Source: an uncultured Clostridia bacterium
GTDB lineage: Bacteria > Bacillota > Clostridia > Christensenellales > CAG-314
Direction of reading: 5' to 3'
Length of the DNA: 15,698 bases
NCBI GenBank assembly: GCA_934281515.1
Contig: CAKQXG010000035.1
Location: 1 to 15,698, forward strand
Below, piece after piece: positions 1 to 6,106 of this stretch; the first letter of the stretch is position 1; each line of letters begins with the position of its first letter. Under the pieces are notes generated by a model that was not told the DNA's origin, did not search any database, and saw only the letters and a list, made by a program, of their open reading frames with translations. The translations under genes were made by a program, and so were the position numbers.

Positions 1-60
1 TGGGGATGCTCGCCCCAACGAAAGTCTGCTAGATGCGGTGAGCAACCGCACCCTTGGAAG

Positions 61-146
61 TCCGACCACAACAGGGTCGTCGGCGGTCAGCACAAAGGCA
101 AATATCTTGCCGACTGCGTGACTCCGCTGTTGTGCGTGTGGTCGGA
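61..146. other. Long imperfect stem, possible structured RNA
   Basis: TCCGAC (61-66) pairs with GTCGGA (141-146) and CACAACAG (67-74) pairs with CTGTTGTG (127-134), leaving a six-base bulge on one side. Inside lies a small hairpin, GGCAA (97-101) with TTGCC (107-111). Short open frames cross positions 1-180 but none has a recognisable product or a visible start. I matched it against remembered signatures of tmRNA, RNase P RNA, SRP RNA, T-box and group II introns and none fits. It may be part of a noncoding RNA that begins left of the window. Strand is unknown. Confidence 0.35.
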
Positions 147-147
147 T

Positions 148-458
148 ACGTACGTGACCGAGTGGGGACGGCAAACGTAGCCGCCAGATGCCGCCGGCGT
201 TTTTTACATAGGCCTAGTGAAACGGCGTAGATTGGGGCAGATAGTGGCAACAGTTGACGGCAACACGAAGGAGCGTACTAGACGTACGTGACCGAGTGGG
301 GACGGCAAACGTAGCCGCCAGATGCCGCCGGCGTTTTTTACATAAGCTTAGTGAAACGGCGTAGATTGGCGCAGATAGTGGCAACAGTTGACGGCAACAC
401 GAAGGAGCGTACTAGACGTACGTGACCGAGTGGGGACGGCAAACGTAGCCGCTAGATG
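148..458. repeat. 134-bp tandem repeat, 2.3 copies
   Basis: Units start at 148, 282 and 416, each with ACGTACGTGACCGAG, so the period is exactly 134. The first two units differ by three substitutions. The third is cut off after 43 bases at 458, next to the 3' end of the TIGR04086-like gene. Because 134 is not a multiple of three, the repeat is unlikely to be a protein repeat. Each complete unit holds a GC-rich segment followed by a T6 run (about 201) and an eight-base palindrome (209-216, 343-350). This stretch has no supported gene. Confidence 0.9.
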
Positions 459-475
459 CGCCGATATACGCCGTT

Positions 476-841
476 TCACCTGCGGCTTTTGATAAGAGCA
501 GCCAACACCCCCGCCGCAAACGCCGTCAAAGCATTGAGTCCGGTGGTTGCAAAACTAAATGTGCCACCGGCGATAAGGCTTGTAGCCAGGTTAAGCAACA
601 CGTACAACAGAGCGCCGACAAGTGCCTTGGGGACAAACGCGCAATCCTTGACAGACATCAACGTGCCCACAAACACCGCCACTGCGCCTAGCACCACGGC
701 AAGCACATTGACGAGAGTGTCGGACAGGCACATCAACTTGGCAAGCAACGCTACAAGCAACACGCCCACCGTACCCAACACAAAACACAGCAGTCCGCTT
801 TTTACGCCTTGCAACAAAACACCGTTTTTACTTGTCGTCAC
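476..841 (-). CDS. TIGR04086-like four-helix membrane protein
   Basis: A 121-residue, very hydrophobic protein with about four predicted membrane segments and a basic C-terminus (KSRR). Length, topology and position directly after yajC match the TIGR04086 membrane family of Clostridia, whose function is unknown. In many Clostridia this pair is followed by genes for the SCIFF peptide and its radical-SAM maturase, then secD and secF; here a tandem repeat follows instead. I chose the GTG at 841-839 because GGAGG lies seven bases upstream. A longer reading from about 895 would run through a terminator hairpin and lacks a ribosome site. The family assignment rests on context and topology, so it is moderate. 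Confidence 0.7.
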   Translation of the reverse strand: MTTSKNGVLLQGVKSGLLCFVLGTVGVLLVALLAKLMCLSDTLVNVLAVVLGAVAVFVGTLMSVKDCAFVPKALVGALLYVLLNLATSLIAGGTFSFATTGLNALTAFAAGVLAALIKSRR

Positions 842-886
842 AAAAAAACCTCCGAATACTACCGTTTGTATAATAGTATTCGGAGG
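842..886 (-). terminator. Terminator hairpin carrying a ribosome site
   Basis: On the minus strand a perfect 13-bp stem (849-861 with 874-886, loop of 12) is followed by seven Ts (842-848). It lies between the yajC stop and the next gene. The 3' arm ends in GGAGG, the ribosome site of the downstream GTG start, so the same hairpin can end transcription and hide that site. Confidence 0.85.
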
Positions 887-900
887 CGTAAACAAATATG

Positions 901-1284
901 TTACTTTATTTCGTCGGTTTCGTCGTCGGCAGCTTTCTGCGCGGCTACGGCTTCGGGGCTGCCTTCTGCCGGTGCAATGCTGTGGATGGCTTGGCGAAGA
1001 AGCTTCATTGTCATTTTGCTTTCTTCAACGCCGGTTTCAATCCAAATGTATTGGTCATCCATTTTGACAACCGTACCGACAATACCGCCGATACTGGTGA
1101 TAACGCTGCCTACTGCCAACTTTGACATCATTTCTTCCTGCGCTTTCTTTTGCTTACGTTGGGGGATAATCATCATAAGCACCATACCGACAATCAGCAC
1201 GCCGAAAACAACTATCATAACCCAATTGTTGGCGCCCGTCGAAGTATCCGTACCTTCAAAGAAAAAGTTAAGTAAACTAAGCAT
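901..1284 (-). CDS. yajC: YajC, preprotein translocase accessory subunit
   Basis: A 127-residue protein with a short N-terminus, one membrane helix (about residues 20-40), then a basic run PQRKQKK and the compact cytosolic domain with VGSVITSIGGIVGTV, typical of YajC. YajC associates with the SecDF complex at the membrane and supports Sec export, but is not essential in most bacteria. The acidic, Ala-rich tail (after about residue 105) is variable in the family. The ATG at 1284 is preceded by AAGGAG with a spacing of about 10; upstream in-frame codons lack such a site. The gene has its own promoter and is separated from its downstream partner by a terminator. Confidence 0.92.
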   Translation of the reverse strand: MLSLLNFFFEGTDTSTGANNWVMIVVFGVLIVGMVLMMIIPQRKQKKAQEEMMSKLAVGSVITSIGGIVGTVVKMDDQYIWIETGVEESKMTMKLLRQAIHSIAPAEGSPEAVAAQKAADDETDEIK

Positions 1285-1350
1285 AGTAAATACACTCCTT
1301 AATATTTGCATAGCGACGCGCAGACAGCCGCACCGCCACACCTTGCAACC

Positions 1351-1379
1351 ATTGTACACTATTTTTGACAGAAATGCAA
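1351..1379 (-). promoter_or_regulatory. Sigma-A-type promoter for yajC
   Basis: Reading the minus strand, TTGCAT (1379-1374) is followed after 17 bases by TACAAT (1356-1351). The spacing is ideal and it lies about 70 bp upstream of the yajC start. Confidence 0.7.
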
Positions 1380-1398
1380 GTATCTAACACACTTTATC

Positions 1399-1425
1399 AC
1401 TTTTTTGTGAAGCGCGACATATAGT
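1399..1425 (+). promoter_or_regulatory. Possible sporulation (sigma-K/sigma-E) promoter
   Basis: AC (1399-1400), 17 bases, then CATATAGTG (1418-1426). This resembles the mother-cell sigma-K consensus AC-N16/17-CATANNNTA (last base differs), and the -10 also resembles the sigma-E form. No good TTGACA/TATAAT pair is visible here. The leader to the ribosome site would be very short. Inferred by eye. Confidence 0.4.
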
Positions 1426-1450
1426 GTAGTGACAAAAAAAGGAGGAAACC

Positions 1451-2083
1451 ATGCCTATCAACAATACCGACGGTTGCAGCGAAAAAATCTGCATTCAGGC
1501 AAAGAAAGTATTTGACGCCTGCATGAAACAAACCACGTTGCAACAAATCACCGTCAGCGTGACCGACCCCACGCCTGCAAACCCCACTACGCCGTTGCGC
1601 TTTGTCAGTTGCCGCAGCAACACCACCACCGGCATTGTGGAAAACCTTGTAGTCGACCGCCTGACCGAACGTCCCAAGTACGGCAGAGTGCAAGCCGACA
1701 TTGTGGTACCCGTAGTTGTGACCTACATAGACGCCGACAACGTGGAAGGCACGGGCAACGGCACAGTAACCATACCTGTGGACGTTGTGATGTATCTGCC
1801 CGAGCCGTCGATAATTCCCTACCGCATCGAAGCCGCCGTGTCGGCAGTCAGCCCCGAGGGATTGTTCAGCCAGACGCAAACCATTGACGGCGTGACGTAC
1901 TACATCTTTACCATCAATTGTTGCGTAACCACAATATTGAAGGTGACAATGGACGTGGAACTGATTGTGCCGAGCTACGGCTACGCGGTGATACCGCCTT
2001 GCCAGGAGTACACCGAAGAAGTGTGCAGCGGATACTTTGAGTTGCCCTTGTATCCCGGCGGAAGAACGGGCGGCACAAACTGA
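1451..2083 (+). CDS. Conserved cysteine-containing hypothetical protein, spore-associated?
   Basis: A 210-residue protein with no signal peptide and no membrane helix. The start is well defined by AAAGGAGG five bases before the ATG. It has eight cysteines: C9, C14 and C24 near the N-terminus (CIQAKKVFDACMKQ), one near residue 53, a CC pair, and two in a C-terminal segment PPCQEYTEEVCSGYFELPLYP-like. The middle is rich in beta-prone Val/Thr stretches. I recall similar unnamed proteins in Clostridia, but know no proven function. The monocistronic setting, the sporulation-like promoter and cysteine pattern are compatible with a spore coat or other mother-cell protein; that is inference. It ends at a strong terminator. 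Confidence 0.75.
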   Translation: MPINNTDGCSEKICIQAKKVFDACMKQTTLQQITVSVTDPTPANPTTPLRFVSCRSNTTTGIVENLVVDRLTERPKYGRVQADIVVPVVVTYIDADNVEGTGNGTVTIPVDVVMYLPEPSIIPYRIEAAVSAVSPEGLFSQTQTIDGVTYYIFTINCCVTTILKVTMDVELIVPSYGYAVIPPCQEYTEEVCSGYFELPLYPGGRTGGTN

Positions 2084-2172
2084 CGTAAGCGCCGTGCAAG
2101 ACTTTGCCTAACAACGTGAAATTTACGCGTTGATTGCGCAAGTTTGTGTAACATCGTACAACATTGCAAAAC

Positions 2173-2212
2173 AAACAGGACTGCCGTACGTTTTGTGCGG
2201 CAGTCCTGTTTT
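2173..2212. terminator. Bidirectional terminator between convergent genes
   Basis: A perfect 13-bp stem, AACAGGACTGCCG (2174-2186) with its complement (2198-2210), loop of 11. It is followed by a short T run on the plus strand and by GTTTGTTTT on the minus strand. It can end both the 210-aa gene and the tetR gene that converge on it. Confidence 0.85.
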
Positions 2213-2244
2213 GCATCGATAAAAAATGTTGATTTTGACTGTTT

Positions 2245-2832
2245 CTACTCCACTTCAAAGTGGTAAAAACGATCGACAAGGTGTCCGAAGTAGAATGTAA
2301 TTACTTCCCTTACGTATCTCTCCTGCAACTCCGCAGGCTGACCTGCTTCAAGCACCTTAAACAGGCTGGTCAAAAAGCCTTCGGCAACGGCGTCGTAGAA
2401 GTCCGGACCCGTAATCTTTTTGTCGATTTCCGGGAAGGCTTCCTGTATCATTTCCTTGATTTTGTCCGATAGCACCGTGACAATGTAGTTGATAAAACTG
2501 TCGTGATGCACCGTGTTGCCCTTGCGGATAATGATCAACTCGTCGCTGTACTTGACAAGGAAAGCAACCAATATCTCGGAAACTTCCTTCATTGACTTGC
2601 CTTCAAACACAAAGTCCTCTTCCACAGCCGTCCTGACGCTGTCCATAAAGGGATTGATGATGGCAAAATACAACGCTTCCTTGTTGGCAAAATACCTGTA
2701 TATATTGCCGAGACTTATTTCGGCATTGTTGGCTATGTTGCGTATCGAAGCGTCGGAAAACCCGTGTTCCTTAAACTCCTCTACCGCGGCGGCAAGTATG
2801 CGTTCGCGAATTTCCTTTTTTAAATATTGCAT
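2245..2832 (-). CDS. TetR/AcrR family transcriptional regulator
   Basis: A 195-residue protein with the TetR N-terminal helix-turn-helix: an ILAAAVEEFKEHGF helix, then SIRNIANNAEISLGNIYRYF, then KEALY, within residues 1-55. The remaining alpha-helical region is the ligand-binding and dimer domain, which is not conserved enough to give a ligand. I chose the ATG at 2832, with AAGGAG about 10 bases upstream; a TTG nine bases earlier would sit too close to that site. It is transcribed alone, toward a shared terminator, so its targets are not obvious; a pseudo-dyad over its own promoter suggests autoregulation. Confidence 0.93.
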   Translation of the reverse strand: MQYLKKEIRERILAAAVEEFKEHGFSDASIRNIANNAEISLGNIYRYFANKEALYFAIINPFMDSVRTAVEEDFVFEGKSMKEVSEILVAFLVKYSDELIIIRKGNTVHHDSFINYIVTVLSDKIKEMIQEAFPEIDKKITGPDFYDAVAEGFLTSLFKVLEAGQPAELQERYVREVITFYFGHLVDRFYHFEVE

Positions 2833-2861
2833 TACAAACAATCTCCTTGCTATGGAAATTT

Positions 2862-2890
2862 ATTGTAACACACCGTAACATATTTGGCAA
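2862..2890 (-). promoter_or_regulatory. tetR promoter with possible operator
   Basis: On the minus strand TTGCCA (2890-2885), a 17-base spacer, and TACAAT (2867-2862) with a TG one base before it. The spacer holds TGTTAC-N5-GTTACA (2880-2864), an imperfect dyad that could be the regulator's own binding site. The rest of 2891-3034 shows nested complementary segments (AACCGCAC 2953-2960 with GTGCGGTT 3029-3036; CGTTGC 2976-2981 with GCAACG 3008-3013) but no clear T run. Confidence 0.55.
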
Positions 2891-3034
2891 CTATTCCGTT
2901 AATAATTTTTGCAATTTTTCATTATTGAGCGACAAAACGACAGTTACACATCAACCGCACAAGGCGAAGTCCGACCGTTGCTTACTATCGTTTGTCGACA
3001 TCGGATTGCAACGCTCCGACACAATTCAGTGCGG

Positions 3035-3763
3035 TTAATACGCACACTCCAACAGCATTTTGTCGGCAAGCAAAGCAATAAACTCGCCGTTGGTCGGCTT
3101 TTCGGAAGAATTGTACACCTTGATACCGAACACATTGTTGATGTTTTCGATTTTGCCGCGGTTCCAGGCGACTTCGATGGCGTGACGAATGGCGCGCTCC
3201 ACCTTACTTGGCGTAGTGTCGAAGCGCGAAGCAATGGACGGATACAGCGACTTGGTGATAGAATTGATGATGGGCGGATCGGCAACGGCAAGCTTGATAC
3301 CTTCGCGCAAAAATTGATAGCCGCGTATGTGCGCAGGGATGCCGACGCTGACGAAAATGTTGCTGATACGTTCGTCGAGAGTTTTCTCCGAGACGGTACG
3401 CTCGTGAAGAGTTTTGGCACCTACGCTTTCGCCTGCTCCTGCCATGCGCAGACGTTGTTCGAGTAGCGGCATTTCAAGCGGCTTGACAAGATAGTACTTG
3501 GCACCGAGATCAAGCGCACGTATAACAAACACTTCGCTTTTAAGTTCCGAAGCCACTACAAAACGAACGTTTTTGTACTGTTCCAGCAGGGCAAAACCGT
3601 CCTCGCCCGACATCATAAGTTCCGTCACGACAACATCGCACGGAATGTTGTCAAGGCACTTGCGTGCGCCTGCACCCTCGACGTCAAACACTACTTTAAA
3701 CTCCGCACTTTCCTCCAACTTCTTGCGCAAACCGGGTTGTGAAATAAGCCCTACCGTGATCAT
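3035..3763 (-). CDS. spo0A: Spo0A-type sporulation regulator, altered receiver
   Basis: A 242-residue protein. The C-terminal half (about 129-240) is a textbook Spo0A effector domain: LDERISNIF, GIPAHIRGYQFLREG, and the recognition region TTPSKVERAIRHAIEVAW (about 183-199), ending with KPTNGEFIALLADK. Spo0A commits Bacillota cells to sporulation by binding 0A boxes once phosphorylated. The N-terminal receiver is degenerate: the usual Asp-Asp pocket is S8-Q9, and the phospho-acceptor Asp, in the family's VLDIIMP segment, is E48 (codon GAA at 3622-3620; VVVTELMMS). S72 and K94 match the conserved Ser/Thr and Lys. I chose ATG 3763 because GGGGAGGA lies eight bases upstream. Spo0A identity is firm; loss of phosphorelay control is inference. 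Confidence 0.95.
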   Translation of the reverse strand: MITVGLISQPGLRKKLEESAEFKVVFDVEGAGARKCLDNIPCDVVVTELMMSGEDGFALLEQYKNVRFVVASELKSEVFVIRALDLGAKYYLVKPLEMPLLEQRLRMAGAGESVGAKTLHERTVSEKTLDERISNIFVSVGIPAHIRGYQFLREGIKLAVADPPIINSITKSLYPSIASRFDTTPSKVERAIRHAIEVAWNRGKIENINNVFGIKVYNSSEKPTNGEFIALLADKMLLECAY

Positions 3764-3816
3764 AAACAAGTCCTCCCCTTTTGGCGGAACAGATGTTTTT
3801 GCAACGGTACGCTACC

Positions 3817-3921
3817 GTCGACAAAATACTTTATCGTCCGCCCTGATGTGCCACAATTGTAACACACCATGGTATGTCGATTTACATAAGCTTTTGTAAA
3901 AACAGGGGTAATTTTGTCGAA
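3817..3921 (-). promoter_or_regulatory. spo0A promoter region with 0A-like boxes
   Basis: On the minus strand a TACAAT -10 (3861-3856) has an upstream TG (extended -10) but no good -35. A perfect 0A-box core TGTCGAA, in a TTTTGTCGAAAAA context, lies at 3915-3921 (plus orientation). Near matches are TGTCGAT at 3875-3881, over the expected -35 region, and TGTCGAC at 3823-3817. This suggests Spo0A autoregulation. TGTCG is common in this genome, so only the first box is persuasive. Confidence 0.45.
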
Positions 3922-4361
3922 AAACCGACGGACAAGTTCGATTTTTGAAGTTTGACCCGACAAGCCATGCAACATGAACAAAGTATGTGCGGACAGCGGG
4001 TAGTAAATAGTTTATTTTGTCAATTTTGTACTAAACAATGTTCTTCTGTAACCCGACATTAACAAGCAAACTCGCCTATAATATGTAATTTGTTTTTCTC
4101 CACACATCTGCCAAGAACCGAGTGTTTACCGCCTTTCTCGTCGCAAGGAACGACATTTTAATCGGTATCATTAGGTAGATTGCCGTGGCACCTGACGCAC
4201 GACCGAAAAAGTTTGTTTCTTTACTTCGTTTATTTAAAAAATTGTCAACAGCAGTATCACAAATAAAATGTAAATGTTCCCGACAGTGTCTTGTAACGAC
4301 ATATCTTAACATCAACAAACCGTCTTTTGCCATTCGCTTAACCCACATGCTTATCTACTCC
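3922..4361. other. AT-rich gap, no supported gene
   Basis: No recognisable product appears here on either strand. The best open frame is minus-strand 4348-4076 (90 codons), with a GGAG nine bases before its ATG. However, its protein resembles nothing I know, its codon use (AGA, CTA, ATA) differs from neighbouring genes, and its apparent ribosome site overlaps the edge of a dispersed repeat. I found no remnant of the missing polymerase domain of the adjacent polC-like gene. Confidence 0.5.
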
Positions 4362-4422
4362 AAAGCTTTGGGAAAAGGGGTGTGGAGAGAAACGCTTTTC
4401 GTCGAAAAGGTTTCTCCCCACA
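4362..4422 (-). repeat. Dispersed hairpin repeat, copy 1
   Basis: The segment 4381-4422 folds into a 20-base-arm hairpin with two mismatches, TGTGG...CCACA at its foot. Read on the minus strand it contains AAACCTTTTCG then AAAAGCGTTT and a tail TTTTCCCAAAGCTTT. The same arrangement recurs at 12240-12300 and 15071-15128 on the plus strand. It lies just downstream of the polC-like stop, so it could also act as a transcript end. Confidence 0.75.
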
Positions 4423-4450
4423 TAACTCTCATATAGTATTATCTAAAAAA

Positions 4451-6106
4451 CTACATTTCTGTTTTTTCTGCCAACAGACACATGCACCGCGCGGCGCAAA
4501 GGGCAGTTTCGTGACAATTGACCGTCGAGGCACAGGGTAACTTCAACGCCTTGCACACTTCGGCAATATCGGCACAGTTAGGCTTTTTGTCAAGGTGACT
4601 GCGGTCGTACAGCATGCTGAGCCATTGCATCTGACTGTCGACGTCGTTGTCGAAGTTGAACCCGACAGGTGCGGCATAGTAGTTGAGCAACTGCTTGATC
4701 TGCGACAGTTGCGGCATGCCGACGAGAGTAGTGCCTTCGACAAATTTGTACAAGTCGGGCACCACTTCGGTAATCGTCGGGCAATAGACCAATTTTTCGA
4801 CTGTTGCGTCGCAAGCGGCAAGCAACTTGGGGTCGACGGATATTTCGGGGTTGATTAGCGTAGAAAACCGCTCAGTCACACGTCCGTCTACAATTTTGAC
4901 AGCGCACAGTGCGTACAACTTGTCCTTGGTCATCTCGTAGCCAGTGGCGTTGACATGCAACACGACAAGAGTTTTGCCCGAAAGAGGCGTGGCTGTTACT
5001 ATCTGTTCTGTAAATGACATCTGGCGGTACTCGTGGTACTGCTCGGGGCGCACAAGGCTGTACTCGGCAGGCGTTTGGCGCACGAATGTCGGTTGCAGAC
5101 TGATTGGCAGAATGTCGCAAGTACACAGGTCGAAGCCAAGCATTTCCAATTCTTCGGAAAAATCGTTGTATTTGATGCGTCCGCGCACTATCACCGATTG
5201 CGTGTCGAACAACGTCATCATCTTTTTCAGTTTTTTGTCGTTGGAAGCACGTTTACGCTCGGCAATGCGAGTCAGTTGCTCCTCCGTCTTGTCGGCGTGC
5301 GTTTGACGTAGCGTTTCGATATCGGCAATGTCAAGACGCGCATACATCACAACGGTGATTTTGCCGCCGCTGTCGTCGGATAGGACAAATTTCATTATCC
5401 ACAGGTTTGGATTATTTTTGGACGATTGCAACTTTTTGTCGGAGATTTTGCCGCAAATTACGCAACTGTCCATCGCCTTGCGAATGTCGGATATGTACAT
5501 CGGAGCGCAGTCGATAAGTTTGCCAATAGTTTTGACTACGTTTTCCACACGAAACACACGTGCAGGGCGCATCAACTCGCGGTTGACTGCCAGCGTGACC
5601 AACTTCTCCTGCATGGCAAAGTCTACGGACTCTTCTTCGGTGTCGTCCACGGCAATGTCAAATGTCACTTCGTAGCAGGTGTAGTCTTGCACGATTTCGT
5701 CCAGCGCAGCCAAAAAATCTGACGTTTCCATTGCTTGCTTGGACACCTGACTGACATTAAATACAACGTCCGCTTTGCGCTCGCCTATGCGAACGACGGT
5801 TTTTTCTTTGTTGACGGCATAGATCGGAAAACGCTTTTTTAGAGTGTCATTGAGAAAGCGACGGAAAGTAAGCTCGGTAAAAACGTCATCGGCAAAGCTT
5901 ACTATGCCGTAGTACCCCTTGGGTACGCACTGCTTGACGGTAAGTACAATCTGTTGCTTAACGTCCTCGGCAAGGTCGTTGACATGCGGAAAAGACACCA
6001 TCACAAATACCTTGCGCTGTTGTCTGTCCACTCGTATACTGCGCGCCCGAAGCTCCTGCATTTCGGGACAACGCTCATGTAGTTTGTCAACGATTTGTTG
6101 CGACAA
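4451..6106 (-). CDS. PolC-like protein lacking PHP and polymerase domains
   Basis: A 551-residue protein where Bacillota normally carry polC (about 1400 residues) after ispG. Residues 1-200 resemble the PolC N-terminal domain. About 205-330 are an OB-fold-like region (SCVICGKISDKK, LWIMKFVLSD, VIVRGRIKYND). A linker of about 40 residues replaces the PHP start, and 378-551 are exonuclease-like (KIVDGRVTERFSTLINPE). The DxE motif reads H384-V-N386, the ExoII Asp aligns with Q469, and the ExoIII motif keeps H532 but has C537 for Asp. All four metal-binding acids therefore seem lost. The TTG start overlaps ispG by 20 bases; an ATG at residue 16 is an alternative. The frame is intact, so this is unlikely to be simple decay. 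A non-catalytic replisome or regulatory role is inference. Confidence 0.8.
   Translation of the reverse strand: MSQQIVDKLHERCPEMQELRARSIRVDRQQRKVFVMVSFPHVNDLAEDVKQQIVLTVKQCVPKGYYGIVSFADDVFTELTFRRFLNDTLKKRFPIYAVNKEKTVVRIGERKADVVFNVSQVSKQAMETSDFLAALDEIVQDYTCYEVTFDIAVDDTEEESVDFAMQEKLVTLAVNRELMRPARVFRVENVVKTIGKLIDCAPMYISDIRKAMDSCVICGKISDKKLQSSKNNPNLWIMKFVLSDDSGGKITVVMYARLDIADIETLRQTHADKTEEQLTRIAERKRASNDKKLKKMMTLFDTQSVIVRGRIKYNDFSEELEMLGFDLCTCDILPISLQPTFVRQTPAEYSLVRPEQYHEYRQMSFTEQIVTATPLSGKTLVVLHVNATGYEMTKDKLYALCAVKIVDGRVTERFSTLINPEISVDPKLLAACDATVEKLVYCPTITEVVPDLYKFVEGTTLVGMPQLSQIKQLLNYYAAPVGFNFDNDVDSQMQWLSMLYDRSHLDKKPNCADIAEVCKALKLPCASTVNCHETALCAARCMCLLAEKTEM

Noticed and set aside
1..180. Plus-strand open stretches at the left edge (two frames, to about 121 and 180)
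   Set aside because: Too short, no start visible, no known motif; a gene tail cannot be excluded without sequence to the left.
29..250. Minus-strand open frame of 73 codons
   Set aside because: It runs across the tandem repeat, has Arg-rich low-complexity content and no ribosome site or recognisable motif.
148..458. Tandem array as CRISPR or integron attC sites
   Set aside because: The unit is 134 bases with no short-repeat/spacer alternation, and the core attC GTTRRRY/RYYYAAC pairs are not present.
3029..3036. spo0A terminator from AACCGCAC/GTGCGGTT pairing
   Set aside because: The arms are about 70 bases apart and lack a following T run, so I did not call it a terminator.
3760..3981. Minus-strand 73-codon frame upstream of spo0A
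   Set aside because: It covers the spo0A promoter and ribosome site and has no family resemblance.
4076..4348. Minus-strand 90-codon frame in the spo0A-polC-like gap
   Set aside because: It has a plausible ribosome site, but codon use differs from the neighbours, the product is unrecognisable and the site overlaps a repeat edge. It could be reconsidered if conserved.
4185..4436. Plus-strand 83-codon frame
   Set aside because: No ribosome site, runs into the hairpin repeat, no motif.
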